Of a DNA stretch of 52,124 bases, positions 7,540 to 15,682 are shown piece by piece. The notes beneath the pieces are model-generated. The model searched no databases and was not told where the DNA came from. It saw only the letters and a list, made by a program, of their open reading frames with translations. Position numbers and translations under genes: made by a program. The stretch comes from Bacteroidia bacterium (GTDB lineage: Bacteria; Bacteroidota; Bacteroidia; Flavobacteriales; Flavobacteriaceae), in contig JAUIFC010000005.1 in NCBI GenBank assembly GCA_030429455.1, positions 1 to 52,124 of the forward strand. Direction: 5' to 3'. Positions within the stretch are counted from its first letter, which is position 1. The number at the start of each line of letters is the position of its first letter.

Positions 7540-8796
7540 TTAGATGATCATTCCAGCCGCAACAGTTTCCTTGGTAGAATCGTCGATTAGGATGACGCTT
7601 CCAGTGTTTCTGTTGTCTCGGTATTCGTCTATCATCAATCTGTGTGTTGTTCTAAGCGTTACGCGAGCAATATCATTCATATGAAGTTCTTTGTCTTCTG
7701 TGTCTCTTTCAAACTTATTGATATCCATTTTGTATACGATATCTTTTATCATTGCCTTTTTCTCATTACTAGTGTGCATGATGGTATATTTGGTTCTAGG
7801 TCTTGCTGAACTTCTGTTCAACCAACAAAGCATGACATCAAATTCTTGAGATGTTTCAGGTTGATTGTTTTTCTTTACAATCATATCACCACGGCTAATG
7901 TCGATATCGTCTTCAAGCGTTACGGCAATGGACATTGGAGCAAAGGCTTCTTCCAATTCTTTCTCCCCAGCATTTATACTTTTTACTTTAGATGAGAATC
8001 CAGATGGTAAAACAGCAATTTCGTCGCCTACTCTTAGTATACCACTTTGCAATCTTCCAGCGTATCCTCTGTAATCTATAAAGCCTTCCAGTTGTGGTCT
8101 AATGACTGTTTGAACAGCAAATCGCATGTCAATTTTATTAATGTCGCTACTAATGTGTATAGTTTCCAAAGCATGTAATAAAGGCGAATCTTCATACCAA
8201 TCCATGTTTTCAGAACGATTTACAACATTGTCTCCATCAAGAGCACTGATAGGAATATACCTAACGTCTCTTATGTATAGTTTTGATGAAAATTCTTCAA
8301 ACTGTCTCACAATTTCGTTGAAAGTTTCTTCATCATAGTCCACCAAGTCCATTTTGTTTACACAGACCAAAATGTGTGGAATCTGAAGTAATGAAGCTAT
8401 GTAAGCATGACGTTTAGTTTGCTCAATTACCCCATTTCGAGCATCGATAAGAATTATTGCAGCATTTGCAGTGGAAGCACCAGTTACCATATTTCGAGTA
8501 TATTCGATATGTCCTGGGGTATCGGCTATGATAAATTTTCTTTTTGGGGTTGTGAAATATCTATAAGCCACATCGATAGTGATACCTTGCTCTCTTTCGT
8601 CTTTAAGACCATCTGTGAAAAGCGCTAAGTCTACACCATCAATTCCTTTTTGTTTACTTGTATTTTCTATTGCACTTAATTGGTCTTCGAAAATAGATTT
8701 AGAATCATAAAGCAATCTACCAATAAGCGTACTTTTTCCATCATCTACACTTCCTGCTGTAGTGAATCTAAGTAATTGATTATATTTAATATCCAT
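7540..8796 (-). CDS. cysN: Sulfate adenylyltransferase subunit 1 (GTPase)
   Basis: A 418-residue EF-Tu-like GTPase that drives ATP sulfurylation of sulfate to adenosine 5'-phosphosulfate together with CysD. The GTP-binding motifs are complete: G1 GSVDDGKST at 15-23, G3 DTPGH at 92-96 and G4 NKMD at 147-150, followed by the beta-barrel domains. There is no C-terminal CysC fusion; CysC is a separate gene upstream in the same operon. The start lies 39 bases after cysD. It is last in the cysQ-cysC-cysD-cysN operon and ends at the lysS-facing terminator. Confidence 0.96.
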   Translation of the reverse strand: MDIKYNQLLRFTTAGSVDDGKSTLIGRLLYDSKSIFEDQLSAIENTSKQKGIDGVDLALFTDGLKDEREQGITIDVAYRYFTTPKRKFIIADTPGHIEYTRNMVTGASTANAAIILIDARNGVIEQTKRHAYIASLLQIPHILVCVNKMDLVDYDEETFNEIVRQFEEFSSKLYIRDVRYIPISALDGDNVVNRSENMDWYEDSPLLHALETIHISSDINKIDMRFAVQTVIRPQLEGFIDYRGYAGRLQSGILRVGDEIAVLPSGFSSKVKSINAGEKELEEAFAPMSIAVTLEDDIDISRGDMIVKKNNQPETSQEFDVMLCWLNRSSARPRTKYTIMHTSNEKKAMIKDIVYKMDINKFERDTEDKELHMNDIARVTLRTTHRLMIDEYRDNRNTGSVILIDDSTKETVAAGMII

Positions 8797-8835
8797 ATGT
8801 ATGTTTCTTTAATGTGTAAATTAGTATTTATTATT

Positions 8836-9741
8836 CTAGAAATAGCCTTCTTTTTTACGGTCTTCCATGGCCGTTTCAGAACGCTTATCATCAGATCGAT
8901 TGCCTCTTTCTGTCTGTCTCATTGAAGAAACTTCTTCCACTATCTTTTCAAGTGTATCGGCTTCAGACTCGATACCGCCAGTAATAGTAATATCGCCTAA
9001 AGTTCTAAATCTTATCTTTTTGTTTACTATTTCTTCATTTGGTTCCAGCTTTAAAAACTCAGAATTAGGAATCCAGGAGTCATTTCTCCAGACCACATCC
9101 CTTTGGTGTGCGATGTACAAAGAAGGAATAGAGATATTTTCTCTTAGGATATAGTTCCAAACATCCATTTCTGTCCAGTTACTGATAGGGAATGCTCTAA
9201 AATGTTCTCCTTCAAAGTGTTTACCATTCAGTAGATTCCAAAGTTCAGGGCGTTGGTTTTTTGGATCCCATTGTCCAAAATCGTCTCTGTGCGAAAAGAA
9301 ACGTTCTTTTGCTCTGGCTTTTTCCTCATCTCTTCGACCACCACCGATGGCGCAATCCACTTTATTGTCTTCTATAGCATCCAAAAGTGTCGTGATTTGA
9401 AGCGCATTTCGCGTCGCATTTTTACCTTTTTCTTCTGCAACACGACCTTTATCTATCGATTCCTGTACAGAACCAACGATGAGTTTTACGCCTAATTCCT
9501 CAATCAAATCATCTCTGAATTTGATAGTTTCAGGAAAATTATGACCCGTATCTACGTGCATTAAGGCAAAAGGAATTTTTGCAGGATAGAAGGCTTTTTT
9601 AGCTAAATGCGTGACCAAAATGGAATCCTTGCCGCCAGAAAATAAAATGACTGGATTTTGAAATTGAGCCCATACCTCTCTTAGAATAAAGATTGCTTCA
9701 GACTCTAATTCATCTAAATAATTGAGATAATACTTATTCAT
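8836..9741 (-). CDS. cysD: Sulfate adenylyltransferase subunit 2
   Basis: This 301-residue catalytic subunit of ATP sulfurylase belongs to the N-type ATP pyrophosphatase (PP-loop) family, with SGGKDS at 35-40. Other conserved blocks are HVDTGHNFPET, GGGRRDEEKARAKER and FPISNWTEMDVWNYI. It works as a heterodimer with CysN to form APS from ATP and sulfate. The C-terminal region (RQTERGNRSDDKRSETAMEDRKKEGYF) is the usual ending. It starts 8 bases after cysC, so the two are co-transcribed. Confidence 0.97.
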   Translation of the reverse strand: MNKYYLNYLDELESEAIFILREVWAQFQNPVILFSGGKDSILVTHLAKKAFYPAKIPFALMHVDTGHNFPETIKFRDDLIEELGVKLIVGSVQESIDKGRVAEEKGKNATRNALQITTLLDAIEDNKVDCAIGGGRRDEEKARAKERFFSHRDDFGQWDPKNQRPELWNLLNGKHFEGEHFRAFPISNWTEMDVWNYILRENISIPSLYIAHQRDVVWRNDSWIPNSEFLKLEPNEEIVNKKIRFRTLGDITITGGIESEADTLEKIVEEVSSMRQTERGNRSDDKRSETAMEDRKKEGYF

Positions 9742-9749
9742 TAGTTTAT

Positions 9750-10340
9750 TTATTTTAGATTGTTTGTTATGTAATCGTAAACCTCTTTTGCCGAGGCTTC
9801 TATGGTTTTATTCTGTGTTTTTACTCTTACTTCTGGGTCAATCGGTGCTTCATATGGCGCGGAAATCCCCGTAAAATTTTTAATCTCTCCTTTTCTAGCT
9901 TTTGCATATAAGCCTTTAACATCTCTTTGCTCACATATTTCCAAAGGTGTATCCACAAAAACTTCAACAAAATCCTTTTCTCCAATAATGTGTTTAACAA
10001 TTTCTCTGTCTTTTATTGTAGGAGAAACAAAAGCGGCAATGCAAATCTGCCCAGAATCCACAAAAAGTTTTGCTACTTCTGCAATTCGTCTAAGGTTTTC
10101 TGCTCTGTCTTCGGCTGTAAATGTCAGTCCTTTGTTTATGCCTTGTCTGATGTTGTCACCATCTAAAGTATAGGTTTTATAACCGTTATTAAATAATTGT
10201 TGTTCGACAGCATTTGCAATTGTAGATTTTCCAGAACCTGATAAACCTGTAAACCATAAGACAAAACTTTTTTGGTTCATTTGTTTTTCTCGATCTGCCC
10301 TAGTTATATTATAATGATGAAAAACTGTATTTTCACTCAT
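9750..10340 (-). CDS. cysC: Adenylyl-sulfate kinase
   Basis: A 196-residue P-loop kinase (GLSGSGKST at 32-40) that phosphorylates APS to PAPS. Conserved substrate-binding segments include DGDNIRQGINKGLTFTAEDRAEN and FVSPTIKDRE, and KGLYAKARKGEIKNFTGISAPYEAP near residues 141-165. It lies between cysQ and cysD with 4- and 8-base gaps. A dedicated APS kinase means the operon makes PAPS, the donor for sulfotransferases and for PAPS-dependent reduction. Confidence 0.96.
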   Translation of the reverse strand: MSENTVFHHYNITRADREKQMNQKSFVLWFTGLSGSGKSTIANAVEQQLFNNGYKTYTLDGDNIRQGINKGLTFTAEDRAENLRRIAEVAKLFVDSGQICIAAFVSPTIKDREIVKHIIGEKDFVEVFVDTPLEICEQRDVKGLYAKARKGEIKNFTGISAPYEAPIDPEVRVKTQNKTIEASAKEVYDYITNNLK

Positions 10341-10344
10341 AACC

Positions 10345-11136
10345 TTAAGATTTTGAAACTAAAAAGTAATTGTTTAATAGATTTTCTCTGTTGTAAACCA
10401 TTGGTTCTCCTGTATTTTGGTCAATGACTTTAAGTCCAACAGCTTCGCAAATTGCTTGTCCGGCAGCTGTGTCCCATTCCATGGTTGGTGCAAAACGAGG
10501 ATAGACATCTGCTAAACCTTCTGCTACCAAACAAAATTTTAGAGAACTCCCTTTAGAGACTATTTCTATAGCTTTGTTTTGGCTTTGCTTAAGTTGTTCA
10601 ATAAACTTAAGTGTATCATCATTCATATGAGATCTGCTCCCTACAACTCTTACTTTTTCGTCCTCTTTAGGTTGAATGACTTGTAAATTTTCTAGATTTT
10701 GTTCTAATGAATTTTCATTATTCCAAACAACTTTATAAGATACATTTTCATTAACTAGGCCAACATACAATTCGCTTGAAACAGGTACATATATCACACC
10801 GAATACAGGTTTTTGGTCTTCAATCAAAGCAATGTTTACTGTAAATTCTCCATTCTTTTTTATAAATTCTTTTGTACCATCAAGCGGGTCAATGATCCAG
10901 CACTTCGACCACTCTTTTCTCTCGTCATAGGTTTTGTTTTTGTTTTCTTCACTTATCATGTCTATGCCAAGAGGCTCAAGTGTTTCGACAATAGCTTTGT
11001 TTGCTTTTTGGTCTGCAATTGTCAAAGGAGAGTCATCACCTTTGTAAGTCACATCAAAATCTGTCTCGTAAACTTCTAGTATTTTGTCTCCACCTTTTAT
11101 GGCAGCAACAATGGCTTCTTTAAAAATCCTATCCAT
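10345..11136 (-). CDS. cysQ: 3'(2'),5'-bisphosphate nucleotidase
   Basis: A 263-residue member of the inositol monophosphatase-like Mg-dependent phosphatases. Metal-binding motifs are visible: EE at 63-64, DPLDGTKEF at 83-91 and WDTAAGQAI near residue 220. CysQ removes the 3'-phosphate from PAP (and PAPS), relieving inhibition by the product left after sulfate transfer or reduction. It is the first gene of the operon and is followed after 4 bases by cysC. Together the four genes make PAPS and recycle its by-product. Confidence 0.94.
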   Translation of the reverse strand: MDRIFKEAIVAAIKGGDKILEVYETDFDVTYKGDDSPLTIADQKANKAIVETLEPLGIDMISEENKNKTYDERKEWSKCWIIDPLDGTKEFIKKNGEFTVNIALIEDQKPVFGVIYVPVSSELYVGLVNENVSYKVVWNNENSLEQNLENLQVIQPKEDEKVRVVGSRSHMNDDTLKFIEQLKQSQNKAIEIVSKGSSLKFCLVAEGLADVYPRFAPTMEWDTAAGQAICEAVGLKVIDQNTGEPMVYNRENLLNNYFLVSKS

Positions 11137-11158
11137 CTTTTAATTTCTTAAATTTTTG

Positions 11159-11166
11159 CAAACATA
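11159..11166 (-). promoter_or_regulatory. cysQ operon -7 promoter element (TATGTTTG)
   Basis: The minus strand reads TATGTTTG, matching TAnnTTTG, 22 bases before the cysQ ATG. Confidence 0.6.
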
Positions 11167-11182
11167 CAATAAATTTTATATC

Positions 11183-11197
11183 CTACTAATTTAGTAG
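11183..11197. promoter_or_regulatory. Inverted repeat CTACTAA-T-TTAGTAG at the cysQ promoter
   Basis: A perfect 7-bp inverted repeat with a one-base centre begins 16 bases upstream of the -7 box, overlapping the expected -33 region. Its position suits a repressor or activator of the PAPS operon; the binding protein is unknown. Confidence 0.45.
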
Positions 11198-11355
11198 AGA
11201 TTAAATTTTGGTTAACTCAACTCCTTACCATTTAATGGTTAACTTATGGTTCATTCCTTTAAAGATTTTCAACTTTATACCAGCTTATCAGGTGATAATA
11301 GTCATAAAACATCTGTTTTTAATGTTATAATGAAAGAACACATTCTATTAATGCA

Positions 11356-11363
11356 TATCTTTG
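11356..11363 (+). promoter_or_regulatory. -7 promoter element for the SPFH gene (TATCTTTG)
   Basis: TATCTTTG matches TAnnTTTG and lies 80 bases upstream of the ATG, implying a 5' leader of about 70 bases. Confidence 0.45.
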
Positions 11364-11443
11364 AGAAGGTTGTTTATACTTTCAGATTGTAACAAAATTG
11401 GAATTTTGACAACACATCTATACTAAACTTAAATCCCTATATC

Positions 11444-12382
11444 ATGAGTTATCTTGGTTTTTACATTATTGCCATCCCGGTACTATTTCTTCTTTACAAA
11501 ACATTCTTTATTGTCAAACAGCAGACTTCTGGTGTTGTCGAGAGACTTGGTAAATTTCAAAGCGTGAGGAGTTCTGGATTTCAACTAAAAATTCCGGTTA
11601 TCGATGCTTTAGTTGGACGTATAAATCTAAAGGTTCAACAGCTTGACGTCATGGTCGAAACAAAAACTAAAGATGATGTATTTGTAAAATTGAAAGTTTC
11701 TGTTCAATATCAGGTCATGAAAAGTAAAGTTTACGAGGCTTTTTACAAATTGGAAAGCCCTCGAGCACAAATTACATCTTATGTATTTGATGTGGTTAGA
11801 GCCGAAGTGCCAAAGATGAAATTGGATGAGGTTTTTGAGCGTAAGGACGATATTGCAATAGCTGTAAAAAGCGAATTGAACGAAGCCATGATTGAGTATG
11901 GTTATGATATTATAAAAACCCTTGTCACCGATATCGATCCAGATGAGCAGGTTAAAGAAGCGATGAATAGGATTAATGCTTCTGAAAGAGAGAAAGTTGC
12001 CGCAGAATTCGAAGCTGAAGCCGAACGTATAAAAATTGTAGCTAAAGCACGTGCTGAAGCAGAAAGCAAACGTTTACAAGGTCAAGGTATTGCAGACCAA
12101 AGAAGAGAAATTGCGAGAGGACTTGAGGAAAGTGTAGATGTGTTAAACAATGTAGGTATAAACTCTCAAGAAGCGTCTGCTCTAATCGTTGTTACACAAC
12201 ATTACGATACGCTTCAATCTATTGGTGCCGAGACAGATACAAATCTGATTTTGTTACCAAACTCGCCACAAGCTGGTAGTGATATGCTTAATAATATGAT
12301 TGCTTCTTTTACGGCATCAAGTCAAATTGGAGAACATATGAAGCAAAAAAATAAAAACAAAAACTCTGAAAGTTTGGAGTAA
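11444..12382 (+). CDS. SPFH/Band 7 (stomatin-like) membrane protein
   Basis: A 312-residue protein with one N-terminal membrane anchor (about residues 3-22) followed by the SPFH domain (about 25-190: VVERLGKFQSVRSSGFQLKIPVID, INLKVQQLDV, VKLKVSVQYQV). An alanine/glutamate-rich coiled coil follows at about 185-235 (EREKVAAEFEAEAERIKIVAKARAEAES). The C-terminus is lysine/asparagine-rich. Such proteins form large oligomers organising membrane microdomains or modulating membrane proteases. No NfeD-type partner is adjacent, and the gene is flanked by its own promoter and terminator, so it looks monocistronic. The specific function is not determinable. Confidence 0.9.
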   Translation: MSYLGFYIIAIPVLFLLYKTFFIVKQQTSGVVERLGKFQSVRSSGFQLKIPVIDALVGRINLKVQQLDVMVETKTKDDVFVKLKVSVQYQVMKSKVYEAFYKLESPRAQITSYVFDVVRAEVPKMKLDEVFERKDDIAIAVKSELNEAMIEYGYDIIKTLVTDIDPDEQVKEAMNRINASEREKVAAEFEAEAERIKIVAKARAEAESKRLQGQGIADQRREIARGLEESVDVLNNVGINSQEASALIVVTQHYDTLQSIGAETDTNLILLPNSPQAGSDMLNNMIASFTASSQIGEHMKQKNKNKNSESLE

Positions 12383-12401
12383 GACCTTGTTGGAATAACA
12401 T

Positions 12402-12436
12402 AAAAAAGGTGGAATATCAATATTCCACCTTTTTTT
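12402..12436. terminator. Bidirectional terminator between the SPFH gene and aspS
   Basis: AGGTGGAATA (12407-12416) pairs with TATTCCACCT (12421-12430) around a 4-base loop, preceded by an A-run and followed by seven T. It serves two convergent genes. Confidence 0.9.
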
Positions 12437-12466
12437 ATAATTAGTTTTTATTTTAATTCTAATGAC

Positions 12467-14221
12467 TTACTCTTCGATATCTAGTTTTAAACTTAGTTCC
12501 TTAAGCTGCTCTTCATCCAAAGTTGCTGGAGCATCAATCATGACATCTCGACCCATATTGTTTTTTGGAAACGCAATAAAATCCCTTATGGTTTCTTGTC
12601 CTCCAAGAATGGCAACCAATCTATCAAGTCCAAAAGCAATACCACCATGTGGTGGGGCACCGTATTCAAAAGCATTCATTAAAAAGCCAAATTGATTTTG
12701 AGCTTCTTCTTTGCTAAAGCCTAGCAATTCAAGCATTCGGCTCTGCATTGTTTTGTCGTGAATTCTTATGGAACCACCTCCAATTTCGTTTCCATTTAGC
12801 ACCAAATCGTAGGCATTGGCACGTACTTCGCCTGGTGAAGTTTCCAACAAGGCTTCATCTTCAGCCTTTGGAGAGGTAAACGGATGGTGCATCGCGTGGT
12901 AACGTTGGGTATCTTCATCCCATTCTAAAAGTGGAAAGTCTACAACCCAAAGCGGCGCGAACTCATTCGATTTTCTTAAGCCTAATCGCTCGGCCATTTC
13001 CATTCGTAAAGCGCTTAATTGCGCTCTTGTCGAATTGGTGTCTCCGGATAAAACGGCGATCAAATCACCAGGCTTTGCGCCTGTTTTTTCAGCCCATGAT
13101 TGTAAGTCTTCTTGCGTGTAAAATTTATCGACCGAAGATTTAAAGCTACCGTCTTCATTACACTTGACATACACCATGCCTTTAGCGCCAACTTGTGGTC
13201 TTTTTACCCAGTTTATGAGTTTGTCAATTTCTTTTCGGGAATAAGAAGCACATCCTGGGATGGCAATCCCAACAACTAATTCTGCTTCGTCAAAAATCTT
13301 GAAGTTTTTATGTTTAGCAACATCATTCAACTCTCCGAATTTCATACCAAACCTGATGTCAGGCTTGTCATTTCCATAGGTTTTCATTGCGTCGTCGAAT
13401 GTCATTCTAGGGAAATCTTCGATTTCTATATTATGAGTAGTTTGAATTAGATGCTTAGTTAAGCCTTCAAATGTTTGTAATATATCTTCCAGATTGACAA
13501 AAGACATTTCGCAATCTATTTGTGTAAATTCTGGTTGTCTATCTGCTCTTAAATCTTCGTCCCTAAAGCACTTTACAATTTGAAAGTAGCGTTCCAATCC
13601 GCCAACCATCAACAATTGTTTGAAGGTTTGTGGCGATTGAGGTAAAGCATAAAATTGACCTTTGTTCATTCGGCTAGGAACTATAAAATCACGTGCGCCT
13701 TCAGGTGTAGATTTAATGAGGTATGGTGTTTCAACTTCTACAAAATTTCTTTCAGATAAGTAGTTTCGCACAGCCATCGACACTTGACTTCTGAAAATAA
13801 GTTTGTCTTTTACAGGCTCTCTTCGGATGTCGAGGTATCTGTATTTCATTCTTAATTCGTCACCACCGTCAGTTTCGGTTTCTATGGTAAATGGCGGAAG
13901 TTTGGATTCATTTAAAATTTCAAAATTTTCAACCAAAACCTCTATTTCACCCGTAGGGATTTGAAGGTTTTTGGATTCTCTTTCAATTACTTTACCTTCT
14001 ACTTTAATTACGAACTCCCTGTTTAGAGAATTAGCTTTGTCAAACACGTCTTTAGGCGTTCTTTCTTCGTCGAAAACCAATTGGGTTATGCCATAACGGT
14101 CTCTTAAATCTACCCAAATAATGAAACCTTTGTTCCTTACCTTTTGAACCCATCCTGATAGAATAACATGATTATCAAGATGATTTATAGTTAAGTCGCT
14201 ATTTTGATGCGTTCTATACAT
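12467..14221 (-). CDS. aspS: Aspartyl-tRNA synthetase
   Basis: A 584-residue class II synthetase charging tRNA-Asp. It begins [32 protein letters not shown], the usual OB-fold N-terminus. A further 31 codons upstream stay open, but they lie across the promoter and do not resemble the family, so the ATG at 14219-14221 is preferred. The catalytic core shows motif 1 ([26 protein letters not shown]), the insertion FALPQSPQ-like [25 protein letters not shown], motif 2 ([18 protein letters not shown]) and C-terminal motif 3 ([16 protein letters not shown]). The bacterial GAD insertion domain is present between motifs 2 and 3. The gene is monocistronic with a TAnnTTTG promoter. Confidence 0.97.
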   Translation of the reverse strand: MYRTHQNSDLTINHLDNHVILSGWVQKVRNKGFIIWVDLRDRYGITQLVFDEERTPKDVFDKANSLNREFVIKVEGKVIERESKNLQIPTGEIEVLVENFEILNESKLPPFTIETETDGGDELRMKYRYLDIRREPVKDKLIFRSQVSMAVRNYLSERNFVEVETPYLIKSTPEGARDFIVPSRMNKGQFYALPQSPQTFKQLLMVGGLERYFQIVKCFRDEDLRADRQPEFTQIDCEMSFVNLEDILQTFEGLTKHLIQTTHNIEIEDFPRMTFDDAMKTYGNDKPDIRFGMKFGELNDVAKHKNFKIFDEAELVVGIAIPGCASYSRKEIDKLINWVKRPQVGAKGMVYVKCNEDGSFKSSVDKFYTQEDLQSWAEKTGAKPGDLIAVLSGDTNSTRAQLSALRMEMAERLGLRKSNEFAPLWVVDFPLLEWDEDTQRYHAMHHPFTSPKAEDEALLETSPGEVRANAYDLVLNGNEIGGGSIRIHDKTMQSRMLELLGFSKEEAQNQFGFLMNAFEYGAPPHGGIAFGLDRLVAILGGQETIRDFIAFPKNNMGRDVMIDAPATLDEEQLKELSLKLDIEE

Positions 14222-14240
14222 ATTTGAAAATTTTGATTTG

Positions 14241-14248
14241 CAAAAATA
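14241..14248 (-). promoter_or_regulatory. aspS -7 promoter element (TATTTTTG)
   Basis: The minus strand reads TATTTTTG, 19 bases before the preferred aspS ATG, which also argues against the longer N-terminus. Confidence 0.6.
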
Positions 14249-14494
14249 ACTAAGAATATTGTTTTGATACCATAATATGAGTTTAATTGCTTTCTTTTCG
14301 AGTTTCCTATTCATTTGTGTATTTGTTGATTATAGAAGTCACAAGTCAACTTAGATTAGTCATATAATTGGTACAATTTGTTTGAAATAATTACCAATTT
14401 TTCAAATGATATATGCTAAAAATGAATTTTTCATAAATGTTAAGGAATCTTTAAAAAAGATAAAGACTTCATTTTAATCTTTTCTCAAAACTTT

Positions 14495-14502
14495 TATATT
14501 TG
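14495..14502 (+). promoter_or_regulatory. ald -7 promoter element (TATATTTG)
   Basis: TATATTTG lies 21 bases before the ATG at 14524. An upstream in-frame TTG at 14500 falls inside this box and so cannot be the start. Confidence 0.6.
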
Positions 14503-14523
14503 GCATCAAAACATTCCATAATT

Positions 14524-15603
14524 ATGAAAATAGGTGTTCCCATTGAAATTAAAAACAACGAAAGTCGTGTTTCTGTTACTCCTGCTGGTGTATTCGATTT
14601 GACCAGAGCCAATCATGAGGTTTATGTTCAATCTGATGCTGGTTTGGCGAGTGGATTTTTGAATCAAGACTATAAAAACGCAGGAGCAATCATTTTGGAG
14701 ACAATCGAAGAGGTTTATGATGTAGCCGAAATGATTGTTAAGGTGAAAGAGCCAATAGAAAAAGAATATGGTCTGATAAAGGAAAATCAGGTGGTGTTTA
14801 CATATTTTCATTTTGCATCCAGCCAGAAACTAACTGAGGCAATGGTAGCTTCGAAAGCTATATGTATTGCCTATGAAACAGTTGAAGAAGATGACGGAAG
14901 TTTACCGCTTTTGACACCGATGTCTGAAATCGCTGGAAGAATGGCGACACAACAAGGGGCAAAATATTTAGAAAAACCGATTCAAGGAAAAGGAATTTTA
15001 CTAGGAGGTGTTCCTGGTGTTCCACCTGGAAAAGTTCTTGTTTTAGGTGCCGGTGTTGTAGGAATCCAATCTGCAAAAATGGCTGCTGGTCTAGGCGCTA
15101 GTGTTGTCATAATGGATATTGATATGAAAAAGCTAAGGTATGTAAATGACGTTATGCCTCCTCACGTTGTTACTGAATTCTCTAACGAATACAATATTAG
15201 AAAGCATATTAAAGATGCAGACTTAATTATTGGAGCTGTTCTGATTACAGGAGCTAGAGCCCCAAAATTGATCAAGAGAGAAATGCTCAAAGAAATGCAA
15301 CATGGAACCGTAATGGTTGATGTCGCGGTAGATCAAGGTGGATGTTTCGAAACTACTAAGCCGACGACACATGAAAGTCCAACTTATATCGTAGATGGAA
15401 TTGTTCATTATTGTGTTACAAATATGCCTGGCGCAGTGCCTTATACGTCCACCTTAGCATTAACCAATGTTACTTTTCCATTTGTTAAAAAGTTAGCGGA
15501 TAAAGGATGGAAAGAAGCTACAGAACAAGATGAAAGACTTAAAAAGGGAATAAATATCATTCATGGTCACATCGTTTTGGATGAATTATTAGATTTGTTC
15601 TGA
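14524..15603 (+). CDS. ald: Alanine dehydrogenase
   Basis: A 359-residue NAD-dependent enzyme converting L-alanine to pyruvate and ammonia, and the reverse. The N-terminus MKIGVPIEIKNNESRVSVTP carries the substrate-binding arginine. KVKEP and YFHFASS hold the conserved lysine and histidine of the active site. The Rossmann fold begins at GKVLVLGAGVVGIQSAKMA, with the NAD ribose-binding aspartate in VVIMDID. The later PGAVPYTSTLALTNVTFP block is also characteristic. Length is close to the usual 370. The start is the ATG at 14524 because the earlier in-frame TTG sits in the promoter. The gene is monocistronic and ends at a strong terminator. Confidence 0.95.
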   Translation: MKIGVPIEIKNNESRVSVTPAGVFDLTRANHEVYVQSDAGLASGFLNQDYKNAGAIILETIEEVYDVAEMIVKVKEPIEKEYGLIKENQVVFTYFHFASSQKLTEAMVASKAICIAYETVEEDDGSLPLLTPMSEIAGRMATQQGAKYLEKPIQGKGILLGGVPGVPPGKVLVLGAGVVGIQSAKMAAGLGASVVIMDIDMKKLRYVNDVMPPHVVTEFSNEYNIRKHIKDADLIIGAVLITGARAPKLIKREMLKEMQHGTVMVDVAVDQGGCFETTKPTTHESPTYIVDGIVHYCVTNMPGAVPYTSTLALTNVTFPFVKKLADKGWKEATEQDERLKKGINIIHGHIVLDELLDLF

Positions 15604-15626
15604 TAAATGCCTGAACCCTTGATAAC

Positions 15627-15660
15627 AAAAAAATCCAAGTTTAAAAACTTGGATTTTTTT
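15627..15660. terminator. Bidirectional terminator between ald and hppA
   Basis: AAATCCAAGTTT (15631-15642) pairs with AAACTTGGATTT (15645-15656), flanked by A-run and T-run. It separates convergent genes. Confidence 0.9.
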
Positions 15661-15682
15661 GTTTTTTATATAATAAGTTGTG

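Larger units (their letters stand above)
11137..11443. other. Divergent intergenic region between cysQ and the SPFH gene
   Basis: This 307-base gap holds both divergent promoters, the CTACTAA inverted repeat described separately, and a second 13-bp palindrome ACCATTTAATGGT at 11227-11239. I see no small gene or RNA. Confidence 0.5.
14222..14523. other. Divergent promoter region between aspS and ald
   Basis: About 302 bases, AT-rich. It contains the two -7 boxes listed separately; no additional gene or RNA is seen. Confidence 0.5.

Noticed and set aside
12935-13150. Open frames on the plus strand opposite aspS, and similar frames opposite hppA, cysN, cysC and secA
   Set aside because: They lie wholly inside well-identified genes, lack family features or promoters, and reflect codon bias of the opposite strand.
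14222-14314. A 31-residue N-terminal extension of AspS
   Set aside because: It crosses the TATTTTTG promoter element and does not resemble AspS; the family N-terminus starts at the later ATG.
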